Assembly: GCF_018613755.1 (NCBI RefSeq)
Contig: NZ_JAGGPP010000001.1
Span: 124,001-188,000, forward strand
DNA: 64,000 nucleotides
Source: Arthrobacter sp. ISL-72
GTDB taxonomy: Bacteria > Actinomycetota > Actinomycetes > Actinomycetales > Micrococcaceae
Direction: 5' to 3'
Of the stretch, positions 7,622-16,326 are shown piece after piece. Position 1 is the first letter of the stretch. Every line of letters starts with the position of its first letter. The notes under the pieces were generated by a model. That model saw only the letters and a list, made by a program, of their open reading frames with translations, searched no databases and was not told the DNA's origin. Made by a program: the position numbers and the translations under genes.

Positions 7622-8908
7622 ATGCTCACCCACGACATCGCCGTCGGCGCCCACGCTTCCCGGCAGACGGCTGCCCCCGCGCCCTCTCCCGCCTGGCCAG
7701 AAGCCCGGCAAATGGCCTTCGATTGCGCAAGCCCCCTCCCGCCGGTGAGCCTCCCCCTCGCGGCAGCAGCGGGGCGAACACTAACCCGGCACGTGACCGC
7801 GCTGCAAAGCCTTCCGCATTATGCCTCTTCCGCCATGGACGGCTGGGCGGTCAACGGCGCCGGACCCTGGATCCTCGCGGAACCCGGACACGCACTGTCA
7901 GCGGACCAAGCCGGCGTCATCGCCACCGGCGGACTTGTACCTGAGGGCGCTGAAGCCATCCTCCGCAAGGAAAGCGGACAGGTCACGGAAGGTCCGGCCG
8001 GCACGCCTCTGCTCAGGCTCAATGCCCACGCGAAATACGGCGAGCCGCGACGGGGCCAGCACATGCGTCCGGCAGGCGAAGAAGCCACGGCGGGTGACGT
8101 CCTCATTCCAGCCGGGACCATCCTCAACCCTGCCCACATCGCTTTGGCGGCGGTGGCAGGCCACGACGAAGTGCAGGTCCAGGCCAAAGCAACGGTCGCC
8201 GTCGTACTCACCGGTTCCGAGGTGGTGACGTCAGGCGTTCCCGCACCGGGACAGGTCAGGGACACCTTCGGCCCGCAACTGGGGACGGTCATTTCGCTGC
8301 TGGGAGGGACTCCCGGCAACCCCCTCAGGATCGGGGATTCCTACGACGAATGGCTTACGGCCCTGGAAGATGCAGCCGCACTTCCAGGACAACTGGCGGA
8401 CGTGACCATAACCACCGGCGGAACCGGCCGGTCCGGAACGGACCATTTCCGGGCTGCCGTGAGGGCGCTTGGCGGTCACGTGCTGCTGGACGGTGTCGCT
8501 ATGCGTCCCGGCCACCCCGCCGTCCTGGCCGAGCTCCCCGACGGCCGATTCGTCGTCGGACTGCCGGGAAATCCGTTGGCTGCCATGATGGCCCTCATGA
8601 CAATCGGGGCCCCGCTGCTGGCGGCACTCGGAGGCAGGCCCCTGCCGCCGGTCGATCATGTTCTTTCCGGCAACGACATCGAGCCGGATCCCGGCCGGAC
8701 ACGCCTCATCCCCTGCAAAATCATCCACGGACTGGCGTTCCCCGCAGCGCACACCGGCCCCGGCATGATGCGCGGCCTGGCCTGGGCCGACTGCGTCATG
8801 GCCGTTCCCCCTCGCGGAGTCGATTCGGGCGAGCGGGTTCCTGTCGTTCCCCTTCCATGGAACTCCCCCACCATCGAGCGACGACGGGATACCCCATGGC
8901 ACGCATGA
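7622..8908 (+). CDS. moeA: Molybdopterin molybdenumtransferase
   Basis: 428 residues from ATG 7622, which has AGGAAGG upstream. MoeA inserts molybdate into adenylylated molybdopterin. Recognisable parts: SLPHYASSAMDGWAV near the N-terminus, the IATGG..P segment, VVLTGSEVV with DTFGPQL (usual: TGDEL...G.I.D.N), ITTGGTGRSGTDHFRA (usual TTGGVS.G..D), VAMRPGHPAVLA, and the GLPGNPLAAM motif. It overlaps fdhD by 13 bases (or by 4 if fdhD starts at 8905). Placement with fdhD and moaE indicates cofactor supply for the two YdeP-like oxidoreductases in this window. Confidence 0.92.
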   Translation: MLTHDIAVGAHASRQTAAPAPSPAWPEARQMAFDCASPLPPVSLPLAAAAGRTLTRHVTALQSLPHYASSAMDGWAVNGAGPWILAEPGHALSADQAGVIATGGLVPEGAEAILRKESGQVTEGPAGTPLLRLNAHAKYGEPRRGQHMRPAGEEATAGDVLIPAGTILNPAHIALAAVAGHDEVQVQAKATVAVVLTGSEVVTSGVPAPGQVRDTFGPQLGTVISLLGGTPGNPLRIGDSYDEWLTALEDAAALPGQLADVTITTGGTGRSGTDHFRAAVRALGGHVLLDGVAMRPGHPAVLAELPDGRFVVGLPGNPLAAMMALMTIGAPLLAALGGRPLPPVDHVLSGNDIEPDPGRTRLIPCKIIHGLAFPAAHTGPGMMRGLAWADCVMAVPPRGVDSGERVPVVPLPWNSPTIERRRDTPWHA

Positions 8909-9780
8909 CGCAGCGCCGAAAGATTCACCGCTTCCACCTGGACGGATCGGCCACCGAATACCCGGTCCGGTTCAAAGAAGACGTCCTGGCGGCTGAGGAA
9001 CCCTTGGAAATACGGATCGGCGGCCGCTCTTTCGCCGTGACCATGAGAACGCCCGGGGATGATTTTGACCTGGTGGCCGGGTTCCTGGTCTCAGAGGGCA
9101 TTATCCGCCGCCAGTCCGAGCTGATCTCCCTGCGTTTCTGCGCCGGTGAAGCCGAGGGCCGGCAGACGTTCAATGTTGTGGAGGCCCAGCTGCGGCCGGA
9201 TGTCCCGATGCCGGACACGATGCGGCATGTGTACACGTCAAGCTCCTGCGGCATCTGCGGCACAGACTCCATTGACGCCGTCCGCAAGACCCTCCATTTC
9301 GACCCCGCGCAGGATCAGCTGCGGGTTCCGGTGGACGTTCTCGCGGAACTTCCCGACCGGCTGCGCGAGGCACAGGCGGTGTTCGACAAGACCGGCGGCG
9401 TCCACGCAGCCGGATTGTTCAGGATCGACGATGCAGGACGGCCGGAACTGTTATGCCTTCGGGAGGACGTCGGGCGCCACAATGCAGTGGACAAAGTGGT
9501 GGGTTGGGCCCTGCGCCAAGACCTTCTGCCCTTGAGCGGGACGGTGCTGCAGGTTTCCGGACGGGCCTCCTTCGAGCTCGTCCAAAAGGCTGCGCTTGCG
9601 GGTATTCCCGTGCTGGCTGCCGTGAGCGCCCCTTCGAGCCTGGCCGCTGACCTTGCCGCTGAGACCGGGGTGACCTTGGTCGGGTTCAGCAGGGGAAACA
9701 GCCTCAACGTTTACGCGGGCCGGGACAGGCTGGCCCGCCCGCGCATGTTGGCCGGTGAGGACAGCTATGCCCGACTTTGA
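8896..9780 (+). CDS. fdhD: Formate dehydrogenase accessory sulfurtransferase FdhD
   Basis: 294 residues from ATG 8896; an in-frame ATG at 8905 giving an ATGA overlap with moeA is an equally good start. FdhD moves sulfur from IscS to the molybdenum cofactor before insertion into formate dehydrogenase. The CxxC sulfur-relay motif appears as SSSCGICGTDSID (Cys118 and Cys121), and REDVGRHNAVDKVVG and SGRASFELVQKAALAGIP are strong family signatures. Its presence next to C1 genes supports the idea that the YdeP-like proteins are real formate dehydrogenases. Confidence 0.95.
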   Translation: MARMTQRRKIHRFHLDGSATEYPVRFKEDVLAAEEPLEIRIGGRSFAVTMRTPGDDFDLVAGFLVSEGIIRRQSELISLRFCAGEAEGRQTFNVVEAQLRPDVPMPDTMRHVYTSSSCGICGTDSIDAVRKTLHFDPAQDQLRVPVDVLAELPDRLREAQAVFDKTGGVHAAGLFRIDDAGRPELLCLREDVGRHNAVDKVVGWALRQDLLPLSGTVLQVSGRASFELVQKAALAGIPVLAAVSAPSSLAADLAAETGVTLVGFSRGNSLNVYAGRDRLARPRMLAGEDSYARL

Positions 9781-10261
9781 CGTAATGTTCGCTGAGCTCA
9801 GCGAGGCGCCCATCTCCGTGGACCAGGCGATAGCTGCGGTCGAGGGCAACGAAGCAGGAGCAGTTGTGAGCTTCAGCGGCGTGGTGCGGAACCATGATGG
9901 CGGGAAGGCCGTGGACAGGCTGAGTTACACCGCGCACCCCACCGCGCGGCAGGTTCTGGCTGAGGTCGTGGCCGAGCTCATCGCAGAACACTCCGGGGAG
10001 GCGCAGCAGCCTGTCCGGGTCTGGGCGGCCCACAGGCTCGGAATGCTCGACGTTGGTGATCCCGCCCTCGTATGCGCGGTATCCGCCGCCCACCGCGGAC
10101 AGGCTTTTGCCGTGTGCTCGGAGCTCGTGGACCGCATCAAGGCGCGCGTGCCTATCTGGAAGGAACAATTCCTGGACAACGGCGCGGTGGAATGGGTCGG
10201 CGCCGAAGACTTTGCCGTACAACCGCATGAGTCCGCCACCGAAGCAGCAAACAAGCTCTAA
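9767..10261 (+). CDS. moaE: Molybdopterin synthase catalytic subunit
   Basis: 164 residues from ATG 9767, with GGTGAGG six bases upstream; GTG 9755 is an alternative. It overlaps fdhD by 14 bases. MoaE with MoaD converts precursor Z (cPMP) to molybdopterin. Visible family features: GAVVSFSGVVRNHDGGKAV near the N-terminus, YTAHPTA, HRLGMLDVGDPALVCAVSAAHR, and the C-terminal catalytic KARVPIWKEQF with lysines. moaD is not in the window. A strong terminator follows at 10276, closing the operon. Confidence 0.93.
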   Translation: MPDFDVMFAELSEAPISVDQAIAAVEGNEAGAVVSFSGVVRNHDGGKAVDRLSYTAHPTARQVLAEVVAELIAEHSGEAQQPVRVWAAHRLGMLDVGDPALVCAVSAAHRGQAFAVCSELVDRIKARVPIWKEQFLDNGAVEWVGAEDFAVQPHESATEAANKL

Positions 10262-10275
10262 AAGCCCTCCCGAAC

Positions 10276-10324
10276 GGAGAGGCGTCCCGCATTGAACCTG
10301 GTCAAGCGGGACGCCTCTCCTTTT
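10276..10324 (+). terminator. Rho-independent terminator after moaE
   Basis: GGAGAGGCGTCCCGC (10276-10290) pairs perfectly with GCGGGACGCCTCTCC (10306-10320) around a 15-base loop and is followed by TTTT. This closes the fdhA-moeA-fdhD-moaE unit. Confidence 0.9.
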
Positions 10325-10449
10325 GCGTTGGATGTAAAGCAGCGTGAACGGCCGTGCCGGAGTCGGACTAGGATGAGAAATGATGAGGCAGCAGGACAGC
10401 TTGAGGCTTCCGGCCCCGGCGCCTGACATGGAACATGACACGAGGCATT

Positions 10450-11256
10450 ATGGCCGCACGCAATGACCCCGATATTGAAAAGGACGCCGACGTACAGGGC
10501 GGGGGCGTCCAGTCCGTAGACCGTGCCTTGCAGATCCTGGAAATCCTCGCCAGGGAAGGTGACGCCGGCGTGAGCGAAATCGCGGAGGAAATGGGCGTCC
10601 ACAAATCGACGGTGTCCCGGCTGATGGGGTCGCTGGTGGGCCGGGAACTGGTCCGCCAGAACAGCGAACGGGGGAAGTACCAGCTGGGGTTTGGCATCCT
10701 GCGGCTGGCGAGTTCCATCCCCGGGAGGCTGAGCCTGGTGCGTGAGGCCAGGCCCATGCTGGAGAGCCTTGCGGAGGAGTTCAAGGAAACGGTGAATCTC
10801 GCCGTCCTGCGCTCGAACTACGCGGTCAACGTGGACCAGGCCATGGGTCCGTCCACGCTCGCCACCTACGACTGGGTGGGCAGCCTGACGCCGCTCCACG
10901 CAACCTCCAGCGGAAAGGTCCTGCTGGCTGCGCTGACCGCGGAAGAAAGGGACCGGATCCTGAAGGAGACCGGGCTTCGCGCCCGTACGCCGCGCACCAT
11001 CACCAACCGTGCGGAACTGGAGAAGCAGCTACTGGACGTCTCACGCAATGGCTACGCGATTGTTCATGAGGAATTCGAAATCGGGCTCACCGCGGTGGCC
11101 GTTCCCGTCTACAACCACCTGGGCAACGTCGTCGCGGCCGTGAGCATTTCCGGGCCGGCCTTCCGGTTCAGCCCGGAAGACGACCCCGCACTCATCGAGG
11201 GCATGCAGGAAGCCGGCTTCGCGATCAGCGGGAAAATGGGCTTCAGACGCCGATGA
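10450..11256 (+). CDS. IclR-family transcriptional regulator 1
   Basis: 268 residues from ATG 10450 (GAGG five bases upstream; ATG 10435 is an alternative). N-terminal winged helix-turn-helix with VSEIAEEMGVHKSTVSRLM, then the IclR effector domain with LHATSSGKVLLAAL and the C-terminal GLTAVAVPVYN, VVAAVSISGP pattern. It precedes the convergent Rieske oxygenase genes and is the nearest candidate to bind the GTTGC-type boxes in the 13766-14011 divergent promoter region. Effector unknown; glycine betaine or dimethylglycine is a context guess. Confidence 0.88.
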   Translation: MAARNDPDIEKDADVQGGGVQSVDRALQILEILAREGDAGVSEIAEEMGVHKSTVSRLMGSLVGRELVRQNSERGKYQLGFGILRLASSIPGRLSLVREARPMLESLAEEFKETVNLAVLRSNYAVNVDQAMGPSTLATYDWVGSLTPLHATSSGKVLLAALTAEERDRILKETGLRARTPRTITNRAELEKQLLDVSRNGYAIVHEEFEIGLTAVAVPVYNHLGNVVAAVSISGPAFRFSPEDDPALIEGMQEAGFAISGKMGFRRR

Positions 11257-11283
11257 GCCCGGCCAGCAAGGACCGGGCTCATC
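11252..11283. terminator. Hairpin between convergent iclR and Rieske oxygenase genes
   Basis: GATGAGCCCGG (11252-11262) pairs with CCGGGCTCATC (11273-11283) around a 10-base loop. It overlaps the iclR stop and has no U-run on either side, but the convergent position suits a two-way terminator. Confidence 0.55.
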
Positions 11284-11314
11284 GGGGGCTACCTAGCCAG
11301 CCTTGGCTTCCTAT

Positions 11315-12451
11315 CTAGGAGGACGGAATGGTGTCCCCGACTTTTTCTTCGATCCAGTCGTGGAAGGCCCGGATGTGGTGTTCGCTGGGGACCAGCACAC
11401 CGCCCTTGGAGTAGACCTTCGAGCCCATCGCCGGCTGGCAGCGTTCGCACGCGTCGAAGTCCTGCTGGTTGACCCGGTGGAAGAGCTCCACGGACGCCGT
11501 GACGTCCTTGCCGGACTCCACCACCGACGGCAGGTAAAGCCAGTCACACTCAACAATGGTCCGGTCCGCAGCCAGCGGGAACATCCGGTGGATAATCACA
11601 TGGTCCGGAACCAGGTTCACGAACACCGTGGGCTTGATCGTGATCGCGTAATAGCGGCGGTCCTGGTCCTCGCTCACCCCCGGGATCAGGTCAAGACCCT
11701 CGGACCCGTCCACCGTGAAACCCTTGACGTCCTCACCGAATTCCGCACCGTGACCGACAAAGTACTGCGCGGCCAGCCCGTCGGCGAACTCCGGCAGGAC
11801 CTCGGTCAGCTCCGGATGGATCGTGGCGCAGTGGTAGCACTCCATGAAGTTCTCAATGATGAGCTTCCAGTTGGCCTTCACGTCATACTTGATCCGCCGG
11901 CCCAGGGACAGATTGGCCACATCGTAACCGTCAATGGCGTGCACATCGCCCAGGCGCTCCTCGATCGCACCCATCACATCCTCCTCGAAGGACGGCGGCT
12001 CCTCGGCCAGGCACACCCACACATAGCCCAGGTACTCACGGATGTGCACCTTGGCCAGGCCGTACTCATCCCGGTCGATGTCCGGCATCTTCGTCAGGTT
12101 CGGCGCCGCGATCAGCTTGCCCTCAAAGTCATACGTCCAGGCGTGGTACGGGCACTGGAAGTTGCGGGCAGCCTCGCCTTTTTCCTCCATGCACAGCTTC
12201 ACGCCGCGGTGCCGGCAGATGTTATAGAACGCACGGATCTGGCCCTTGCGGGTCCGCGAGATCAGCACGCTCTCCCGGCCCACCTGCACCGTCTGCCACG
12301 CCCCGGGCTTGTCCAGATCCGCCGAACGGATCGCGCAGAACCACATCTGCTCGAAAATCCGCTCCTGCTCAGCCCGGAAAACAGCCTCATCCACATACGT
12401 CGACCCCGGCAACGTGGGAATCAAACTCGGAGTGGTTACCTCAACAGACAA
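11315..12451 (-). CDS. Rieske non-heme iron oxygenase, alpha subunit (probable glycine betaine monooxygenase)
   Basis: 378 residues from TTG 12451, with AGGAG six bases upstream. Rieske cluster ligands are C79-x-H81 and C100-x2-H103 (NICRHRG and CPYHAW). The mononuclear iron site is in ENFMECYHCATIHPEL with His207 and His212. GbcA-type enzymes convert glycine betaine to dimethylglycine and formaldehyde. The assignment comes from neighbours: flavin reductase, Rieske ferredoxin, BCCT transporter and dimethylglycine oxidase. Stachydrine, carnitine or choline-type demethylases are related, so the substrate is inferred. It lies 90 bases downstream of the reductase on the same strand. Confidence 0.82.
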   Translation of the reverse strand: MSVEVTTPSLIPTLPGSTYVDEAVFRAEQERIFEQMWFCAIRSADLDKPGAWQTVQVGRESVLISRTRKGQIRAFYNICRHRGVKLCMEEKGEAARNFQCPYHAWTYDFEGKLIAAPNLTKMPDIDRDEYGLAKVHIREYLGYVWVCLAEEPPSFEEDVMGAIEERLGDVHAIDGYDVANLSLGRRIKYDVKANWKLIIENFMECYHCATIHPELTEVLPEFADGLAAQYFVGHGAEFGEDVKGFTVDGSEGLDLIPGVSEDQDRRYYAITIKPTVFVNLVPDHVIIHRMFPLAADRTIVECDWLYLPSVVESGKDVTASVELFHRVNQQDFDACERCQPAMGSKVYSKGGVLVPSEHHIRAFHDWIEEKVGDTIPSS

Positions 12452-12541
12452 TTTGTACTCCTAACCAACTACATAACAACCAAACAAAGGATTTAGAACT
12501 AATTCGGGAACATCCGGCGCCGGGACAGAGTCAACGGGGCC

Positions 12542-13765
12542 TCAGGATGCGACCGCCCCCACGAGTTCGGGGGCAGCCAGGCCAGCAGTGCTTTCCATGG
12601 CGGCCGCGTGATTTACGGCCAGGCTGCGCCGCCACTTGGTGAACAGCCGCGGCTGGTTCATGCCCAGAACCGCCACGGGGATGTCCTCGCGGTAGTACAC
12701 CGCCAGGCAACTGTGCGTCAGCGCGTCGCCCACCTCGATCTCCAGCCGGTCGTACCCCGCGGAGTGCCCGGCGAACTGCAGCTTGACGCCGTACTGGTCG
12801 GACCAGAAGTAGTGCGGCTTGTGCGGCTTCTGGACGGCGTCCGGGCCCAGCAGCGCCTCCACGGCCAATGCGGCGCGTTCCAGCGCTCCGGTCCAGTGCT
12901 CAATCCGGCGGTGCGTGCCGGAGGCTTCGTCGAACCAGGCGGCGCAGTCCCCGACGGCGGAAATGCCGTGGATGTTGGTACGGCCCATCGCGTCACACAC
13001 GACGCCGCCGTTCAGCTCCAGGCCGGAACCTTCCAGCCAGCCGGTGTTCGGCTCCGCTCCGATGCCCACCACCACGACGTCGGCGGCAAGGTAGCGTCCG
13101 CCCGCCAGCCGCATTCCGGTGACGTTGCCTTCGCCGCTGTAGAAGTCTTCTATGGTCGCGGAAGAAATAAGCTCCACTCCGTTGGCAGCATGAAGCCCAC
13201 CGACGACAGCACCCATTTCCGTTCCGAGCTGGGCGGTGAACGGCACGGGCTTGGCGTCAATCATGGTGACCTGCATCCCCCGTGAGGCTGCAGCCGAGGC
13301 CACCTCTGCGCCGATGAAGCCGGCACCGATGACAACCATCCTGCTTCCGGGAACCAGCTCGGGAGCAAGGCTCTGTGCGTCCGCGAGCGTGCGCAAGGTG
13401 AACACATTGCTCAGTCCGGCCAAGGTAGGCAATTGCCGTGCCTTTGCGCCGGTGGCAATGATAATGCCGTCCGCCTGCACTGTCCGCCCGTCCTTAAGGA
13501 CGATGGTGCGCGTGGAAGCATCCAGTGATGCAGCGCCGGCACCGAGCAACCATTCCGCCTGCAGTTCGTCGGTCTCGGCCTCCAGGTAAAGGTCCTCGGC
13601 GGTGATTCTGCCGAGGAGAAAGTCCTTGGACAGCGGCGGGCGGTCATAGGGACGGTGCGGCTCATCGCCAATGATGACCATCCGTCCGGAAAAGCCCTGG
13701 GCCCGCGCCGCCCGGGCGGCGGAGAGTCCCGCCAGGGAGGCTCCCACAATCGCAAGCGTCTGCAT
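12542..13765 (-). CDS. FAD/NAD(P)-dependent ferredoxin reductase
   Basis: 407 residues from ATG 13765 (AGGA six bases upstream). Order of parts: N-terminal FAD-binding LAIVGASLAGLSAARAAR, GDEPHRPYDRPPLSK typical of BphA4/ThcD-type reductases, the second dinucleotide fold VVIGAGFIGAEVASAAA, and the FAD-binding GDCAAWF near residue 290. It should pass electrons from NAD(P)H through the Rieske ferredoxin at 14012 to the oxygenase at 11315. It is transcribed away from the ferredoxin from a mirror-image promoter pair. Confidence 0.9.
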   Translation of the reverse strand: MQTLAIVGASLAGLSAARAARAQGFSGRMVIIGDEPHRPYDRPPLSKDFLLGRITAEDLYLEAETDELQAEWLLGAGAASLDASTRTIVLKDGRTVQADGIIIATGAKARQLPTLAGLSNVFTLRTLADAQSLAPELVPGSRMVVIGAGFIGAEVASAAASRGMQVTMIDAKPVPFTAQLGTEMGAVVGGLHAANGVELISSATIEDFYSGEGNVTGMRLAGGRYLAADVVVVGIGAEPNTGWLEGSGLELNGGVVCDAMGRTNIHGISAVGDCAAWFDEASGTHRRIEHWTGALERAALAVEALLGPDAVQKPHKPHYFWSDQYGVKLQFAGHSAGYDRLEIEVGDALTHSCLAVYYREDIPVAVLGMNQPRLFTKWRRSLAVNHAAAMESTAGLAAPELVGAVAS

Positions 13766-13780
13766 TCGATATCCTCTTCC

Positions 13781-13797
13781 ATTGCTTCTTACGCAAC
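13781..13797. promoter_or_regulatory. IclR-like box, TTGC-N7-GCAA
   Basis: ATTGCttcttacGCAAC: TTGC at 13782-13785 and GCAA at 13793-13796 form an inverted repeat with 7-base spacing. The same spacing occurs at 30725-30741 before the MHS transporter. It lies in the reductase 5' leader. Assignment to an IclR protein is inference. Confidence 0.4.
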
Positions 13798-13799
13798 GA

Positions 13800-13845
13800 C
13801 CATCGCTATATGCAACAGAGTGATCCATGCCACTCTGCCTGTCAA
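13800..13845 (-). promoter_or_regulatory. Leftward promoter of the divergent pair
   Basis: On the minus strand TTGACA (13845-13840) is followed after exactly 17 bases by a 23-base element at 13822-13800 that starts CACTCTGTTGC and ends GCGATGG. The hexamer CACTCT sits at the -10 position. The rightward promoter has the same layout and an element identical at 19 of 23 positions. Confidence 0.6.
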
Positions 13846-13892
13846 GAGCGGCCGTCAGATAGGGAAAATGCCCGCAATAGAAGGGAAAACTC

Positions 13893-13938
13893 TTGACAAC
13901 GACTGTGACCTACCGCACGCTGTTGCTTATCGCGATTG
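13893..13938 (+). promoter_or_regulatory. Rightward promoter of the divergent pair
   Basis: TTGACA (13893-13898), 17-base spacer, then a 23-base element at 13916-13938 beginning CACGCTGTTGC and ending GCGATTG. It drives the ferredoxin-BCCT-purU-dimethylglycine oxidase genes. The shared element directly over the -10/start region suggests one regulator controls both directions. Confidence 0.6.
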
Positions 13939-13942
13939 CTGT

Positions 13943-13958
13943 TGTTCTATACGGAACA
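13943..13958. promoter_or_regulatory. Inverted repeat TGTTC-N6-GAACA
   Basis: TGTTC at 13943-13947 and GAACA at 13954-13958 are a perfect 5-base inverted repeat just downstream of the rightward promoter. It could be a second operator; short repeats of this size also occur by chance. Confidence 0.3.
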
Positions 13959-14011
13959 TCACAGCGGTGGCCGCGCCCCAACGATCCGCGACCGAAGAAT
14001 GAGGTCATCAC

Positions 14012-14362
14012 ATGCACAAAGCCTGCCCGCTCAGTGAACTGGCACCCGGTGAAGCGCTGCGCCTGAACACGTCGCCCCCCATCGCCGTCTTCCACACTGA
14101 AGAGGGTGAACTTTTTGCCATTGACGACACGTGCACCCATCAGGATGCGTCGCTGGCCGACGGCTACGTAGAGGACTGCTGGGTTGAATGCCCGCTCCAT
14201 GCCTCCCGGTTCAACCTGCGCGACGGGAGCGTCGACGCACCGCCGGCCAAGCTGCCGGTCCGCTCCCACGAAGTGACCGTCATCGACGGCGACATCATGA
14301 TTACCGAATCCAAAGAGGTTCCCAATCTCCCCCCTGGCCTGACAGTGGACGGCCACATCTAA
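14012..14362 (+). CDS. Rieske [2Fe-2S] ferredoxin
   Basis: 116 residues, the size of bacterial Rieske-type ferredoxins of the MocE/NirD-like group. Cluster ligands are C41-x-H43 (DTCTHQD) and C60-x2-H63 (ECPLHAS). It is expected to carry electrons between the flavoprotein at 12542 and the oxygenase at 11315. It is the first gene of the rightward operon, 11 bases before the BCCT transporter. Confidence 0.92.
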   Translation: MHKACPLSELAPGEALRLNTSPPIAVFHTEEGELFAIDDTCTHQDASLADGYVEDCWVECPLHASRFNLRDGSVDAPPAKLPVRSHEVTVIDGDIMITESKEVPNLPPGLTVDGHI

Positions 14363-14373
14363 AGGACTTGCTC

Positions 14374-16317
14374 ATGGCTTTGAACAGCGACATCAGCGTG
14401 AAAAGTGACTTAAGCACCATCCCAGGCACCATCCCCGAAACAGAATTCCACGACGCAGAGGACCACGACCAGATCCTCCTGGAACTGCGCCAGACGAAAA
14501 CCGAACACGCTGTGACACAGCGGCGGAACCGAAAGCTGGTCCTCGATAAAGTCACCTTCGGAATCACAGGCGCCATTGCGGTCGCTTTCGTGCTCTGGGG
14601 TTTCCTTGGCAGGGACAGCCTGTCCGCCACCTCCACAAACGTCCTGAACTGGGTGATGGAGTACACCGGCTGGCTGTTCATGGTCACTGCCTCGCTCTTC
14701 GTGGTCTTCGTCCTGTGGCTGGCCCTGGGCAAGTTCGGAAACATCCCGCTCGGCAAGGACGGGGAGAAACCGGAGTTCCGGACCATCTCCTGGATCGCGA
14801 TGATGTTCGCGGCCGGCATGGGCATTGGCCTCATGTTCTACGGCGTCGCCGAACCGCTCTACCACTACATCTCGCCGCCGCCGGGAACCGTGGACGGCCG
14901 CACGCCCGCGGCCATCCAGACCGCCATGGCCACCTCCATCTTCCACTGGACCCTGCACCCCTGGGCCATGTACGCCGTCGTCGGAATCGCCATGGCCTAC
15001 GGGACCTACCGTCTCGGCCGGAGGCAACTGATCTCCGCGGCCTTCACCTCGCTCTTCGGCATCAGGATGGTGGAAGGACCGGTAGGCAAGTTCATTAACA
15101 TCCTGGCCATCTTCGCCACCCTCTTCGGCACCGCAGCTTCCCTTGGACTGGGCGCCTTGCAGATCGGCAGCGGGCTGACCTCGAACGGCTGGGTAGGGGA
15201 AATCGGAACTCCGGTGCTCGTGGTGATCGTAGCGATCCTCACCTCCTGCTTCGTCGCCTCAGCTGTTTCCGGCATCAGCCGCGGCATCCAATGGCTGTCC
15301 AACATCAACATGGTGCTGGCCGTCGTCCTCGCCCTCATCGTGTTCGTCGCCGGTCCCACGCTCTTCATCCTGAACCTGATTCCGGCTGCCGTCGGTGACT
15401 ATGCCCGCGACCTGGCCGAGATGTCTTCGCGCACCGAAGCCGTCGGCGACGAGGCGCTCCGGAGCTGGATGTCCAGCTGGACCATCTTCTACTGGGCCTG
15501 GTGGCTGTCCTGGACCCCGTTCGTGGGCATGTTCATTGCCCGCATCAGCCGGGGACGCACCATCCGCCAGTTCGTTACGGGCGTCCTGCTGGTCCCCAGC
15601 GTCGTCAGCGTCATCTGGTTCGGCATCTTTGGCGGCACCGCCTTCCACATTCAGCAGGAAGCCGACAAGACTGACAACCCCGCGGACGGCCTCCTCAAAA
15701 TGGTCGACGGCGTCCCTTCGATTTCGTTCGACGGCGCCCTCTTCGACCTGGTCAAGAACCTGGACATGCCCGCCTGGGCAACGGCGGCCGTCATCGTGCT
15801 GGCAATGGTCCTGGTAGCCATCTTCTTCATCACCGGAGCGGACTCGGCATCCATCATCATGGCCTCGCTGAGCTCCAACGGGGCAAGCGACCCCCGCCGC
15901 GGACTCGTCATCTTCTGGGGCCTGCTCACCGGTGCTGTGGCTGCTGTCATGCTCCTGGCCGGCGGCGACGAACCGTCGGAGGCGCTGTCCGGCCTGCAGC
16001 GCATCACCATCGTGGCGGCGCTGCCGTTCGTGCTGGTCATGCTGCTGCTGTGCTTCGCCCTGGCCAAGGATCTCCGCCGTGATCCGCTGGCATTGCGACG
16101 TCGACTGGCCACGTCGGTGATGGAACGGGCCATCCGTACCGGAGTGGACCAGCACGGCGGGGTCCAGTTCGACCTCGTCACCAGGCATGAATGCGACGAG
16201 CGCTGTGCCGCCGATTCGCGCTGTGCAGGCGACGTCAAAGACAACGAGCCCAAAGACAGCAACGACAACGACGCGAAGCCGGCGACACCGTCGCGTACCA
16301 GCGCCGCCACCAATTAG
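14374..16317 (+). CDS. BCCT-family (betaine/choline/carnitine) transporter
   Basis: 647 residues from ATG 14374. After a charged 60-residue cytoplasmic N-terminus there are about 12 hydrophobic segments. FAAGMGIGLMFYGVAEPLYHY is the BCCT signature region, and the tryptophan-rich stretch TIFYWAWWLSWTPFVGMFIARISRGRTIRQF forms the substrate aromatic box segment. The C-terminal tail after residue 560 is long and polar. It probably imports glycine betaine or dimethylglycine with Na+ or H+. It sits between the Rieske ferredoxin and purU in the demethylation operon, which suggests uptake for use as carbon and nitrogen source. Confidence 0.9.
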   Translation: MALNSDISVKSDLSTIPGTIPETEFHDAEDHDQILLELRQTKTEHAVTQRRNRKLVLDKVTFGITGAIAVAFVLWGFLGRDSLSATSTNVLNWVMEYTGWLFMVTASLFVVFVLWLALGKFGNIPLGKDGEKPEFRTISWIAMMFAAGMGIGLMFYGVAEPLYHYISPPPGTVDGRTPAAIQTAMATSIFHWTLHPWAMYAVVGIAMAYGTYRLGRRQLISAAFTSLFGIRMVEGPVGKFINILAIFATLFGTAASLGLGALQIGSGLTSNGWVGEIGTPVLVVIVAILTSCFVASAVSGISRGIQWLSNINMVLAVVLALIVFVAGPTLFILNLIPAAVGDYARDLAEMSSRTEAVGDEALRSWMSSWTIFYWAWWLSWTPFVGMFIARISRGRTIRQFVTGVLLVPSVVSVIWFGIFGGTAFHIQQEADKTDNPADGLLKMVDGVPSISFDGALFDLVKNLDMPAWATAAVIVLAMVLVAIFFITGADSASIIMASLSSNGASDPRRGLVIFWGLLTGAVAAVMLLAGGDEPSEALSGLQRITIVAALPFVLVMLLLCFALAKDLRRDPLALRRRLATSVMERAIRTGVDQHGGVQFDLVTRHECDERCAADSRCAGDVKDNEPKDSNDNDAKPATPSRTSAATN

Positions 16318-16326
16318 GAGAGAACC

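Noticed and set aside
6271..7638. 455-codon minus-strand frame opposite formaldehyde dehydrogenase
   Set aside because: Antisense shadow; no start signal and no recognisable domains.
11303..12496. 397-codon plus-strand frame opposite the Rieske oxygenase
   Set aside because: It is the antisense of a well-supported gene with intact Rieske and iron motifs; its protein is Arg/His/Leu-rich and matches nothing.
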